From Haemonchus contortus (lineage: Eukaryota; Nematoda; Chromadorea; Rhabditida; Trichostrongylidae): 64,000 bases of DNA. This document shows, in pieces, positions 1 through 13,145 of the stretch. Below the pieces are notes generated by a model that saw nothing but the letters and a program-made list of their open reading frames with translations, was not told the DNA's origin and ran no database searches. The stretch spans positions 39,175,519 through 39,239,518 of the forward strand of contig LS997565.1 in the NCBI GenBank assembly GCA_000469685.2, written 5' to 3'. A program made the translations under genes and the position numbers. Positions within the stretch are counted from its first letter, which is position 1; each line of letters starts with the position of its first letter.

Positions 1-235
1 AACGAACGAGCAGTTCCTATCCTAAAATAGACCCATGTGACGGCAAGTTCAGAGAAGCTACATCCTGCCTATACAGTTGCAAGTTTGAGTAACATTGAAG
101 TGTAGTATAAGTCCGGGTACCTATAGACAGAAAATTTTTTGAGGAGATGGATTTGAGTTTCACTTGACAAGGCATGACTCATACTATTACTATCGAAACG
201 TGTAGGGATTAATTCTTTGGCATTGATCAGTCCCG

Positions 236-476
236 AGCGCACCCGTATTCGACTTCCATTCGGAATCTTAGTAAGTAGCAGTTTGTATGCGTAGGTGACC
301 TGTATAAGGGTTCAGGCAGATATACAGGTCAGTGTTTCTAATCTCCCAGTAGGTATGGTACCAATCAGCCAACCTCGCAAGAATGAGAAGTTTGTCAGTC
401 CGGGTAGGTATCTAGCCGCGATTCGATCCCCGAATCATGATAGTGGCCATTTGCTACTACACCACCTCCGCCCGCT
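236..476 (-). repeat. SINE-like repeat copy, tRNA-like head
   Basis: Minus-strand head reads gggcggaggtggtgtagtag (A-box-like) and then ggggatcgaatc (B-box-like), followed by the family body. The far end (236-290) has the cattcgacttccattcggaat signature in plus orientation. Boundaries are approximate and the body is diverged. Confidence 0.7.
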
Positions 477-1106
477 ATTAAATTATTAAATTATTTAATA
501 TTCACAGTCGGATCGGAAGTTCAACATTTGTAACGAGGACATTTTGGAATGATTAAAACTTCGTATATAGCTTATCTGAATAGTGATCGCCTTTGTCAGC
601 CCAATGAGTGCTGGACTGAAGATTCACTAGGGTAAAGTACCGAATTTTGCGATGAAGAAGTCTCAACTGGGAATGGCTGACGTTGGATGAACTGCTGTTA
701 AAAATGGAACTACTTTCGGTTACGTCGGCCGGTACTTTCCAAATTTGGACCATTGCAGCTAGGCTGCACCGTATGCCTTCAGTAAAAGTTAATGCGTCAT
801 TATGGTGATTCCTCAAGGAATTCCAACCTCTCATATCTCATCAATGCTAACCAGTTCGACCTCTAGTAAAACAAGAAAAACATTAACTCTAATTTCAACG
901 GCTCGGAACATCTTTTCGTGGAACAGCTCACAAAATGTTGAAGAGCTACAGTACATACGCCGTTTTCTGGGCTACCGTAATCGGTAGGAAAACGTTAATG
1001 AGTCCTGAACATCTGCACTCAGAGGTGAGCAAATTTCCTCTTCTGGATAATTACTCCTTAAAGTGACCGATCCTACGCATCTCAACGGGCTCGATCGTCA
1101 GTTACT

Positions 1107-1391
1107 ATCCTTCGAAGGACGGGAAGTAAAGTGTTTGACAATTTTCGATCTCGTTTTGGATGCGCCACGCATTCGACTTGCACCCGGAATCGAAGTGGCT
1201 ATTTGAATACGTATATGGCCTATACAATGGCTTACGATGGCCATTCACGTACAAGCCAATGCTTTTATCCTCCCAGATGAGGCCGACGTCGAGGGATGGG
1301 AGGGCTGGTATGTCTAGATAGGCATCGAGCCGGGAATCGGTCCTTGGACCGTGAGTATAGCACACCTTCGGTCGTGGCGCTACATCCACCC
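1107..1391 (-). repeat. SINE-like repeat copy, near full length
   Basis: In plus orientation it reads gatgcgccacgcattcgact, cacccggaatcgaagtggc, ggcctatacaatggcttac, gtacaagccaatgcttttat, cctcccagatgaggccgacg and cggtccttggaccgtgag. The tRNA-like head is at the right end. This is one of the best copies for judging full length, about 285 bases. Confidence 0.8.
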
Positions 1392-2305
1392 TATCACTCC
1401 TAAATCATGGGGTTCAGCAGCTAGTACTCATATTGGTTTTTATCAAACAACTGGTTTATTATGGCGCTTTGTCGGCACAATCTTAATTGGATTATAAATT
1501 ATTTAAAGACGATTATGATAGCAGAACTACATTATCAGAACTACTTTGAGTGTCTGTAAGAATACGTAATGCCTCATTGCGTCAGATGGTAATGTGAATG
1601 AGGAACGAGTTCGGTATTCGCCATGAATAAAACATAGTCGTTCAAGGAGGAAACCGGTAGTGACTGGTCATAAATTAGCTTCTTGATTGGTCTTCAGGCA
1701 TCTATCCCTTGTTTCGTGCACATTTACTAAGAATCGTTTTGTTCGATTCTAGCCATACGGTAGCCAACAGTCCCAGAATGCTGCCGTTAAGGAACGTCTA
1801 TCGTCACCATTGAACTGAATTTTACTTCGGTTGTCGAATCGGAGTGGTCAGTATGTCTGCACAGGCTGATTGACAGTATGGGAGCTTCCTCAATACCACA
1901 ATACTACCAACTGGGGAACTTCGCAGGTCGACATTCGTGAAGTTAACTGCACCATGCCACTTTACGAACTCATTGAATGACTGCTGTATAGGACTCCTGG
2001 AAGAGTGTTCGGACGAGTCATTTCCAAAATGCGCCTTCCAAAGTCCTAGAAAGGTGATAACGTCGGAACACCTACCAAATTAGTCGTAGTTGCCAAATGA
2101 TCTGGTTGAAGCCGAGTAACGATTGTACTTCGTCAGGGGAATGCTGCCAACTAGAGCTCATCCTGACGCTGAATGGCCCCCTGGCATTGTCTCGCCGGCT
2201 CTTCCTTAAGCCTTATTCCAATGCATTACCCAGATGTATGGTAACACCTCATCAAGTAGTGGGGAGCGAATCAAGAGGGTGCATGGTAAGTATAATTGGG
2301 GAGGA

Positions 2306-2318
2306 GGGGGGGGGGGGG
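2306..2318 (+). repeat. G13 homopolymer
   Basis: Thirteen uninterrupted G, preceded by GGAGGA. Confidence 0.95.
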
Positions 2319-2657
2319 ATGGGTATTAATTACACTATAAAAATTTGCTAGCCCTCTTCAAACTTTAGCCACAAGTGCCTCCAATTTCCCTAATTGCACC
2401 ACTCGATCGTGAGGAAATTTCCCCCCTATTCGACCTACAGATACGATACTAGCACTTCGTGGAGCGGTTACAAGTGTACAAACAGGAAATGGCTAATTTT
2501 ACTTAATGAACGGTTTTGCCGGAATCTCACAAGCCTCTCAAGTTGACAACGCCGAAGCACCGACTAGTTCTTTAGCGTTCGACAGCTCCTGGTTAACCTT
2601 CCGCCCAAACACAGATATGCGGATGATAAAAGGCTCGGGGCAACTCAATACCTTTCA

Positions 2658-2892
2658 GGGATGCGCCTTCCATTCGAAATCGAAGTAAGTGTTTGTATAC
2701 GTATGCGGCTTAACAATACCTTGAGTTGGCATTCCGTATAGAGAAGCCAAAGCTTTCATTCTCCCAAACTAGCCTGGTACCCCCTAGTCGACCCCGAAGA
2801 AATGGAAGGCATGGTTTGCCTGGGCGGCTACCGAACTGGGATCGATCCTTGGACCATGTGTGTGGGTTGGCACCACTGTGCACTCGCCCATC
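2658..2892 (-). repeat. SINE-like repeat copy
   Basis: Shares gatgcgccttccattcga, tctcccaaactagcctggta, gtcgaccccgaagaaatgga, ggcatggtttgcctgggcgg and the head part gggatcgatccttggacca with the family. The short open frames that overlap it are repeat artefacts. Confidence 0.78.
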
Positions 2893-4948
2893 GTGCTGTG
2901 CAGTCCTTTACGTTTTCGAGTAGTTCCAACAGACATTCCGTTCCATTGCAAAAAGGAGAGCAACGTCGGATAGAAATGATCAACAGACATTACCTAATTC
3001 TTCTTGGGCTAAGTATCATGCCCAAATCTCCCAGATTACTACACGAACAGAGATAGGCCATTTCAACTGCACAAGAACAACGCGCAGTTGGATTGAACGA
3101 TCTCTGTTTGAATAATATTTATGGGACAGTTCCAATTACTGTACTACTGACATCTACAAACAAAATTTAACTGCAGGAAAAAGGCCATTTCCTTAATGCA
3201 GACGTAATTCGAGCAGATGATCTATGGGGGGTCGGCATCTATAGGGGGCAGGTAAATTTTATTTTATGTTGCACTTTACGACAAGCAATTTCGTTGGGGG
3301 TTCGGTCGTAGAAGTCATAAGTAGAATTAGTAGAAACGATGTGTCCCCGACCGACCTGGATATAACCATTTGTTGGACCAATTAACCTGAATAAGGTCTC
3401 GAAAATGGTGGCGAGACCTCTGAAATATGTGAGTTTTACAGTTGAAAACAGTTTACTACTGTATGTATTCGAAGTATGGGAATGGTTTAATGAACCGTAA
3501 CAGCAAGTTCGACCTGGAAAAAGGAAATACTGCAGGTTCAGCGAGAAAATCTCGACTGAGCAAGTTCTTCCTGAACAGGGAACTTTCCTAACCATACAAA
3601 GTTACATTTACTGAAATACAGCAAACGAATGGGCACCTTCTGGTAGCGCTGAGCGCCGCCATTGCGGCACAATTGTTCTGAGATAAAATCACCAAAAAAA
3701 TTAAGCTAGCTAAGCTATCCATCACTAAGGGCACAAATATAGAGCGCAGAACTGTTTGAGAGAGTGAACCACTGATTTACCCTTCAGAAATTAGATGAGC
3801 CCCGGAAAAGCTTTCAAGAGGTTTTTTTCCCGAACGGTTATGAATCTTAGGAAGGATTCGAGTTCCTGGCGAATAATCGCTAGTCAATGTAAAAGGCTTT
3901 TTCCTGCGCTTTTTCATTTTCGGAGAAAAAATTTCTGTAAAATTTCAAGATGGGACCCTAATCGTTTTCGTATGGTAATGTCGCACGTTATCTTACGAAA
4001 TCTTGACTAAACTGTTGGTAATATTGTTCAGAGAGATGTGACGGTCTAAAATAATAGAGTGCAGTGAGACTGGATTTTTTCAGTATGCGCCATGCACTAA
4101 ACATCAACACAGAAGTTTATTTGTTTACTAGTTGTACGATGACGCCACGATCTAATAGTTAACTCCCCCTTTGTTTACTAGACCTATAAGGTTACAAAAT
4201 TTTATATAAATAAAATCTAATAAGCATTTCGTTTCTTTTCTCGCTATGAGTGAGCTTACTCTCAACGGAGCAATGAATAGCCAGAAGAAAAGTTACTAGG
4301 TGAGTCTGGACAGGCCTTTGATCCGAGACAAAGCCACTTCTCTGGTGACTACAACACTTGAATGTTTTGCCAATCAAATTTTTTCGGTTGAACTACCTTA
4401 AATGGAAATTTACAGCTTTTGGAGCAAGAAGTACGCGTTGGGCCTAAAAACTCTATTCTACCATGCCACAAGTTTCAACTGTACATCGCCTGTAGGGCCC
4501 ATTTTGGTAATTACTATTAGAAAGGCTTCAAAATGATGAATGGGAATTTACAATTCTTCGTTTACAGTTTGAAACAATTACAATGTACTCGAAAATACCT
4601 CTGTGTCCCTAAGAGGCCTGAGGACTGCCTGATGTTCAACTTCGTAAACAATCTCCTTTGAAAGATCCAATCACAGAAATTCCCGAATTTCTCTATCCCA
4701 ACTACCCAAAGATCTCCAACCAAAAAGTTTTCCGAGCTTGCTTTGGGTATTTGTTGGTTTTTCAGTGAAGCTCATAAGGGTGCGGTGGACAGGTGACAAA
4801 CAAAGAAAGCGGTGTGTGTTGTTAAAGAGAAGTTTATTTGTTGGATCCTATAGGTGGCTTGGGGTCGCAGCAAAACATCGTCACAGTCCATTAGCGATCA
4901 GTCAGGCGCTAGCTGCGAGCCAGCTCCTAGGCGGCGGCCACTAATCGG

Positions 4949-5392
4949 TCAAGAGTTCAGCTCTACGGACAACATGACTAGTTCCACAAAACTTTTGTCT
5001 AGCTGGCGAATGTCGTTTAGCCTTGGAACTCTGGCCATGCCAGTCAAATGCCAGCGCTGCTTAATTGCTACCATATGTTTCATACCTTCAACAGATACCA
5101 GTAATTGTTGCTGTGACTGCCAGAATGGAATGTCTCCTTTCAGTGGAACCAAGGGGACCACTTCTCCTTCATAGATTGACCGCAATCGGACATGGGTGAC
5201 GTGTCTGCCCATCGGGTCACACCGCTCCCAGCGGTGTCTGCACCATTCCACTAAGAAGGAATGTTTTCCAAACCACCGGTGATATTTTGAGGAGTCGAAC
5301 GGCCGCCGGAAAAAAGAACCCCATCGAGGATGGCTGGATGGAAAGAATTTGAGGAGTTGTGCGGCTCGGCGCCAATGTTGCGATCGCAGCAC
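4949..5392 (-). other. 147-codon open frame next to a primer-binding-site-like motif
   Basis: This is one of the longest open frames in the left part. Its start overlaps ttggcgccgagccgcacaac (minus strand, 5374-5355), which resembles the TGGCGCC start of a tRNA-Lys-type primer binding site of LTR retroelements. The protein (for example YEGEVVPLVPLKGDIPFWQS) has no motif I recognise, and no LTR pair is visible. It may be a retroelement fragment or chance. Confidence 0.2.
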
Positions 5393-6042
5393 TCACTTAT
5401 CTACAGAACAAACGATGCACTGAAATAAAAGAAAAAAACTCTTACGAGCGAACTCGTATCAGCGAAAGTTTGCAAGCTACTCGTTCATTCGTAAAGCATC
5501 AGAGTCACGTTCTCTGAATGATTACGAACTGGCAGGGTAGCCTCACGAAAACCCGGTATAGAAAGGGTCAAAAAGGCACGACCAAATTCAAATATGTCGG
5601 AAAAGTTCTGCTTGTTCCCAGCTTAAAATGGGTTTGGAAAAAGGTGCATCTAACAATCGATCAGGAATAAGCCATGAATACGACTCCTGCTCTGAACGTT
5701 GGAATGAATGATGGAGATTCCTTGCCCGCGCACCAATTCATGTTCCACACGGTGCCATCGTCCTCTGGCTAGGATTGCAGCTAATCAGACAACAGAAAAA
5801 ACATAAAATCAATGACTGACTTATGTAGATAGTAGCCGATCCCACAAACTCTGGGTGCGATGCGAACCACCCGAGCCGTGTGAGTGGCCTCCTATCCAGG
5901 AACCGTGAGCTAGAGGTGATTCTCGCCAGCTGACAATCGGTACCTCCGTCCAATGACCGAAGTAACCATGAAAAAGGTCAGCCTGATTCCTACCACATGA
6001 TATTTCCTTCGGTATTTCCGTCCGATGGATAGACTTGCGGAT

Positions 6043-6076
6043 AGTTCTGACAAGCATTTCCATGATCCTATCAAAT
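6043..6076 (+). repeat. 34-base exact repeat, copy A
   Basis: agttctgacaagcatttcca through tcctatcaaat is identical to 7592-7625, with no similarity beyond. A neighbouring short repeat (accatgaaaaaggtcagcc at 5966 and accatgaaaaaagtcagtc at 6092) shows that this stretch is internally duplicated. Confidence 0.9.
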
Positions 6077-7591
6077 GAAAAAACCAATGAAACCATGAAA
6101 AAAGTCAGTCTGATGAACCCAGATAGCACTCGATCTTCTGGACTACCGAGGAATGATGGGAGACTTCAAACCGTTGCGCCACTCGGTCTCATCAGGTATT
6201 TATTGTCATCTTGAGAAGAAGTGGTTCAGAGGGTTGGAGGCACTTGTGTAGGCACTTGTACGATCCTTCCATCAAATCACATTTTGCAGCAATCAAAATC
6301 GATACTCTTTAAAATTAGTAGCCTACTTTTGAAGGTAATCTGGTTAGGAAAAGCTTGATTCAACACTATCATGTCAGGTTATTATACGCTGTAGGAGGCA
6401 GGGATGAAAAAGAGCAATTTTGTTTCTAAATCTGGTCATTTATGGAAGAAACATGTAGGGTATACATTCAACTTCCCATGATATCTTTTCAGACCTATTT
6501 GTGCTCCATTTTGAGCATCTTACGGACCCTTCGTCGAGTTTCTACCAGGACAACTCTTCACATTACTAAGGTGCAAAGAATTGGAATTCTCAGATATGAT
6601 CAGAACCTTACAGCATTAGATATAAGTATAAGTCGAAGAGTCAGAATTTCCAAAGAAAGGTAACTCCATGAAAGTTCAGGTAAAAACGGAACGGGTGAAC
6701 AAAACAGTTGAATGGCCAGCAGACATTGGCTAAATAGACCGCACGAATGGACACTTGCGTCAGTAAAAGGCTTTGGTTGTTTGTCCTTCAACAGAAAAAA
6801 GTTGTTCTCGAACTTTTATAGCTGTTCCTTTTACAATTGGAATTTCTCGCAGTTCTCTAAAGGACTCAAATTTCTCTCGAAAACATTTTACACATAGGAT
6901 GTTTTCGTTTCAAAGGAATTCTCTCGAAGGACTCTTCACCGGCAAGCAGTAACATACTCGGACAATCCACAGTTATGCCCTCCGCAAAAGTGATTAATAA
7001 GGACACGAATGGTGCAAAAAATCACTCCCCAATGTTACTATTTCTTATCATTAGTTAATGGGACATATCTTTTTTTATTATGCCTTGCCCTTTACCAGTC
7101 AGCTCATTACAAGACGCTTAAAAAAGAGAGACACCCATAATAATAGGACTTCACTACTTCGCAAATTGCCGATAGTATTCTTGATTGAACGAAGAAGCAT
7201 TTCTACTTCATTCCCTTCAGAAAACAAGGGAACAGAATAACGGACCATGGTAGGATAAAACGTTTAGAGCTGATTAGCGTCTCCTAAAGGGCTTTCGATA
7301 CTTAGCTTACATATGAGTTTCATAGAAAATAATAAGAAACCCGTTGGAGGAGTGAAAGGGGGGTTACAACAGGAAGTCTTATAAACACAAGAGTAAACCA
7401 CTTGGGAAGCACAGCATGCATTTCTATACAGATTCACCTAGCCAGTTGGTTTACAGGTATATTGAATAATGAGACCCATCTATCAGCTCCTTTGGACAAC
7501 AGTTACAGATCCAAGCTGGGTAATAAACCTTTTTGGGAGTGGAATCCGTATCCCGGACTCAATGGGTGGTCACTGAGCCTCTCCTTTCTTC

Positions 7592-7625
7592 AGTTCTGAC
7601 AAGCATTTCCATGATCCTATCAAAT
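7592..7625 (+). repeat. 34-base exact repeat, copy B
   Basis: Identical to 6043-6076 in the same orientation. Unrelated flanks suggest a young or conserved fragment of a dispersed element. Confidence 0.9.
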
Positions 7626-9163
7626 CAATCCCCAGGTCAAATTGATGGCTATTGAACTTACTCACTCTCTTTCTCCCCCTTTCTAAGTTGCCCCTTTCAA
7701 ACCGAATAAGGGATTTACCACTACAACCCCCAAGTTGAGCAGGATCACGCTCAAAGTCGGAGCCCCAGCCCAACGACCATTAATGCAGTGGTGTTCCTTG
7801 ATGTTCTCTTCCTGAATTCAGAGTCTATTATTTACTAGGTTTATTTGTACTGTAATTTATCCATTGCAGATTTATTTGTTTACTAAATAATCTAGATATT
7901 GGAATTTTGAAAAAAGGGAACAAACAAATTTTTGAACACAAACGAGGCCCATTAATAAGTAACAATTTAGATAAACGGTTGAAAATTTGTGTAGTTATAC
8001 TCGCAAATTCCTTTCATATTTCATATATTTTCGTAATTTTTATTCCGTATTTTTCGAATTCATTGGATCTCGGCAATGGCACCACGTATAGACACCTGTA
8101 CCCATAAAATCTTTTTAAACAAGTTCGGAGGTTACGGCAGCGAGAACCGAAACCTATGTGAATGGGATTTTTCACGGCCAAAAGCAGTCACATCATACCA
8201 CCAACTGAATAGTCTTGAAGAACTGCTTTCAGAACTGGATCCATTCAGAGAAAATGGCCAAAAACAACGAGGTCGCCAGCTAACATCGATTCATCGAACC
8301 ATAAATGGTCTCGGAGGATCGCAGCTACTTATTTTCAATAGAGAGGGACGCTTCCTTTGACTTCTAGGAGCTTCCCCCCGAATCACCAAAGCACTATCTT
8401 ACCAAAGGATCTAGCCAAAGCCCCATGCTCTATCTATCCTTTCTCTCGACCAGGTGCTAAATGCGAAGACCTTCAGTCAGGTCTGACAGAGATCGAACTT
8501 ACCCCTACCCGACTACAAGCGGGGCCTGCTTCCTGCCAAGGTAATCGTAATGGGTCGTACTTTTTCTTTTTACTACCTTGTCAAAGGTTATCACTGATGT
8601 TACAAAAAACCTAATAAGCGCAAAAAGCCACGTTCCTTATCTACGGAATGAGAACGGTAGTAAATTCGGTGAAAAACAGAAGAAGAAAGAAAAACGACGA
8701 GAAGCGGGTCCGTCACATGTCCTTTCAAGATCCAGGGGACGAGAACTACGATACGATGAAATCGGGTGTAAAGACCAGAATGCCTATCAAAAACGATCTT
8801 GGCACGGGGTGGGGGGTGAATTCTCGCGCTCTCTTCCTCAATAACCGAATTAGATGATTGTCGTTGGCGCTAGCGCTGAGCAATTGGCGTGATCTCGTTC
8901 GCTTCCAATGGCTAAACGAATTTTCATAGAGAAAAAAGAACGTTGCAACAGAGCAACCCCATTTTACGATTGAATCGCATAGGTTTTTTCTGCAGATAGA
9001 CCTCCATGGAGCAACGACAACTTAGCCGTATTATCAGAAAAAGTCACAAAAAATAGGTATTAATTCGGTAGGGAGAAGTAGCGCGATTTCACACAGGCAT
9101 GGTCTGAGAATTGAACAAAAGATCGATAGTCGCTCAGACCAACCTATATTCCATACCTCCGGA

Positions 9164-9312
9164 GTCAGTTAATTGGCACCAGACTTGTCTGGGAGGATAA
9201 AAGCACTGACTTGTACATCGGCTGGCTACTGTAAGTCATTGTATAAGCCACATATGCATTCATCACGCCACTACGATTCTGAATGGTGGTATAGTGGAGG
9301 GATGCAACCCAG
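9164..9312 (+). repeat. SINE-like repeat copy, truncated
   Basis: Plus-strand text taattggcaccagacttgtc, tgggaggataaaagcactga, cttgtacatcggctggctac and gtcattgtataagccacata is the family body in tRNA-first orientation. The tRNA-like head itself is missing. Confidence 0.75.
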
Positions 9313-10544
9313 AAAACAAGATTGACGGTGAATACAGTAGGCTCAAAGCCAATGAGCCGCATGATTGTGAGAAAAAGGCATAAAAATCAGAGGATTCTGA
9401 AAATTTTCTTCAATTTCCTTCAATTTGCGTAGGATCGATTGCTGTTTACCCTATCAGGATTACCGACTGGCTTGATTGCTTGACTTGGAAAACGGTCGAA
9501 GTACCTACTCGAACTTGGGCTACTACCGATCAGTCACGATGAAGAATAGAAATGAATAGAAACATAACTGTCAAGATGATCCGTACTGGTATTATTGATA
9601 GTGATCACAATGACCAATGCAACCCATCGTTTTTGCCTTCCTATACTAGTCTAGAACCAGTTCCCCGAAATAGGAACTTCTCCCTGATAATTAGAAAACC
9701 TTCACATTTTCAAGAAATTGTCTTAATTCGATAAAGTCCTAAAACCAGCTGCTAGACGATTGATAGCCTCAGCGATAGTAATAAGAAGCACTACTTTGCA
9801 CTCATACTGCATACCAGATCAAAAGTCTTTAAAAACGACCTCTTCGTAGCAATCAATTATTTCAAAGATAATTTTCTTCTTTAGCTCTGGAGTCCAGATT
9901 TCTATGCGAAGACGAGCGCATGGCGTATTCCAGCAGTGTTGGCTTTGGCGTGCCCTATCTTTTACCAAAAGTTTATCAAAATCAACAAGCTAGCCGTCTA
10001 GAGACGCTGAGAAAAACATTTTCATGATTACAATTATTTATTTTCAAAACAGTACAATTCAGATTCAAGTACTCGTCCCAAGTTCCTCGGACAGAGTAGG
10101 GTGAGGCGGTAGGCGACTTCATCCAGGACTATTCGACCTAACTATTTCAGTCCCTTCTGGAGCATCGGGCTTTGTCTAACCAAAGGATGTACTTGAGTTC
10201 GCCTTTCGTTACAAATTGTTTCAGAAGAGGAGTACTTCAAAGTTGCGTGGAATGCTGCCAAGTGCGACGTAGGCGCGGATATTTGCTCGGTGCTCACGCA
10301 CATTGACGCAAGCACAGATGCACCATCGTTGTTGCGGGACAAGCGTTGAGACATTCCTGAGCGACATCGCGACTACTTCGGATGACTCCGCCCATCTTCA
10401 TCAAAATCCATCCATAACCATTAATATGGGACTCCTAGACTTCTATAGGCGTTGGTACGAGGGTAACTCCACCTTAAGCGCCCATGATTAGTAGGTCCGA
10501 CGTACAGCAAGGACACTATGAAACTTCTAATCTTGAAGCTCCAG

Positions 10545-10715
10545 ACCGCCCACATTGTTATCCGTCTAGGCCAATTGACCCTTCCATCTCTCCGGGGTCG
10601 GTTTATTGATACCAAACTCGTCAAAGAGGATAAAAGCACTGACTTGTACATCGGCTGGCCAACGCAAGTCATTGTAAGGTCACATACGCATTCAATCGGC
10701 CATGACGATATCCAT
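10545..10715 (+). repeat. SINE-like repeat copy, truncated
   Basis: Contains cttccatctctccggggtcg, gtttattgataccaaactcg, ggataaaagcactgacttgt, acatcggctggccaacgcaa and cacatacgcattcaatcggc. The 122- and 106-residue open frames across it are artefacts of the repeat. Confidence 0.78.
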
Positions 10716-12334
10716 CCTCCCCAGGAGGGAGCACTACACACTTATCCGCAGTCCATAAGAACAGTACAGTGTGAAACCTTAAACCACTTAGGTATCTGCA
10801 CTGTGGAAGTAGACCAGTGCTTGAGTCGAAATCGTCCTCGTTTCAAACTAGTTCTGCAAAAATCTCCTCATTCCAGGTTGTTATAAGACCCTGTTGACCT
10901 TACTGCTGGCTCATTCACTGTCAGCTGGTAGCCTTACCCACAGTGACATAGTAAACCGAATACGACTACTAAGTATGGGGTCGGAATATGTAGCGAAACA
11001 ATAAGTCGGTCCAAAAAGAGCCTCAAAAAAAATCGTGAAAATTTCACTGATACACAGACGATTGGGATGAATCTCGAGGTCTGAACTACCAAAAAATTCT
11101 GGAGTGAGTAGTGTAGATTAAACGGAAGTTAGTTTGGGCCTCTCCGAACACGAGGTTTCTTGTGCCATCTTCCCTTTTCCCTATCAAGTCAACCGATATA
11201 CTCGCTCTCTACAGATTCGATAATAATCTGGTAATGTTGGGCAATTTTAAGAACTGGACTTTGATCATACACCCTAATGAGTTGAAAAGTACTATTAACT
11301 TCTAATGAAGGTTACAATCGTGGCGCATCCAAAATAATTGAGTTGCGATTGATGCTGGATCCTTCTTTTTTCGTGAGGCTCTAAGAAATTAGGGGAGATT
11401 GGCGGATCTCGCTACAGTTCAAAACCTCACACTGCACATAAGCGTCTCTGAGCCCTTTTTTAAATTGACAAACGAGTTGGAGTCAAAGCAAATGAATAGA
11501 AATATGAGGTAATATAGGTAAAAAAGAAAAATAGTTTGGAGTAATGAGTGGTAAATAAAAAGATTTTGAAAAAAAGCCTTACTGCATTCAGCTAGAAAAG
11601 AAACCATAAAGTAAGCTCATCTTCAGCAGTAAAATGAAGAGCAGAAAGAATTTATAGACAACACAGGTTAGCAGCACCTGTCTGAGTGAACAACAAGGGG
11701 ACCTGAATCCTTAACGAGGGGCTCAAATCGCCTTACCGCAAACCGAATCGTGAAAAGTTTGTTTTGGAAATGACCGAGCACGAGTATTCAGTTTTGTTGT
11801 TGTCCAGAACTTGTTACTACGAGGGGTCACATTCCCATGGGTACGATGCTGTGTCTTCAATATGGATAGCTAGCTAGTCTATGGTGATGGGAATTTCCGA
11901 GAAATCCCATAGAAAAATGCCAATGCCAAAACTAAAAGCCTGGTTCAGGACACATAAAATCGTCGACGACGAGCAAGCAAACGACAGTGACGCTTTTGGA
12001 ACGATTCGTGGATGGATTGCGGCTACAGTGGTGGTCAGAAAAGTGACTAAAAGGACGCACGCATCTATAACAAGTGGACAGGACTTTTTAGTTGAACTAG
12101 CACTATTTCGCTTATTTGGCCAAGAACTGGGCAAATACGTCTTTGTGGGCGATTAACACGGGTTACACACAGCCACCCGTCAATGTGGACAGAGCGACCA
12201 TCTTATTCAAATGTTAGGATCTAAATAAAGAATATCGAGAGAAAATAGTTCGAGTTTGACGCAAATGGCCATATACTGTCGGTCGCTCAGTTTTTCTTGA
12301 CGCAATTGATTTGAAGGAGTCAAAAAATTCAGAA

Positions 12335-12440
12335 CGATACTTCAAAGCTCCTGTGAGGAGAAGTAAAGGAAGGGGTTGACAATGATAATTTTCTTTGCGA
12401 TGCGCCATGCACTCAAGTTCCGCGTAAAATCGAAGAGTGT
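12335..12440 (-). repeat. SINE-like repeat fragment (3-prime module)
   Basis: Has gagaagtaaaggaaggggtt, gacaatgataattttctttg and gatgcgccatgcactcaagt followed by cgtaaaatcgaag. Only the part distal to the tRNA-like head remains. Confidence 0.55.
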
Positions 12441-13047
12441 GATAGCACATTTGCTTTATGTAAGAATTAGCAAAGTTTAAACGATCTCTCAGGTAGTGTC
12501 TGCAACCGAGACACTATCAGAAGCTGAAGGACAAGGTTTGCGATGTTTGCAAAGGTCAGACGAACCTGATCCAGTCTACAGGAATGTACCTACTGCAAAA
12601 CCCGGAGAAAAGAGAACCAAGTGGTCAAAGACAGAGACAACAGACAGGGCCTGCTAATGCCGGACGATGTTGAAACTACTACGTTCATCCTACTAGTCAG
12701 GTATGGAGAGTACTACTGAGCCCATAAAGTAAAACCCTTTCGACCGGGGCACTTTCGAATGGCCCGATTCCCATAGCTCAAGTGGTAGTACCTCTGAATG
12801 GATGATTCTTGAATAGAGAAAAATTAAGTGGCTTCTAGGGCTTTAGTCAAATTCTAATCATTGCTACCGAAGGTTCCGCTTAAGAAATAGTAATGAGCTT
12901 CTCCAACCTCCCTTAGGTACAACACTTTGAACCGTTACAATTTCTGATTGTATACAGTAAATAAGAGCCGTTCGTAGAATTACATGGCCGTACTCCGTTT
13001 TCTTGTCCATAAAATGGACTTTCGAGCAGTGTGCTAAATCTCATTAT

Positions 13048-13145
13048 CCCCAGTCGAGTCGATACCAGACGTGTCTGGGAATAGACCCGAAAAAAAAAAA
13101 CGAAAACAGCAGCATGAATGTCAGCTGGCACTGTAAATTATTTTC
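13048..13145 (+). repeat. SINE-like repeat fragment
   Basis: Plus-strand cagtcgagtcgataccagac, gtgtctgggaatag and tgtcagctggcactgtaaa match the family middle. An internal A-run (13090-13100) interrupts it. Confidence 0.5.

Larger units (their letters stand above)
2893..9163. other. Gene-free stretch
   Basis: Apart from the 34-base repeat, the 147-codon frame and a few tttatttgtttactag motifs (4113, 4163, 7867), I see nothing that I can support. A SINE fragment (tatgcgccatgcact, 4084) is present. Short open frames have no motif. Confidence 0.5.

Noticed and set aside
3239..3595. 118-codon minus frame with a repeated GRTC motif
   Set aside because: No homology recognised; the repeat is only four residues.
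10421..10886. Overlapping 106- and 122-codon frames on both strands
   Set aside because: They run across a SINE-like repeat copy and share its text with other copies.
12494..12516. Small stem-loop like a terminator
   Set aside because: Eight-base stem in a eukaryotic intergenic region with no gene beside it; likely chance.
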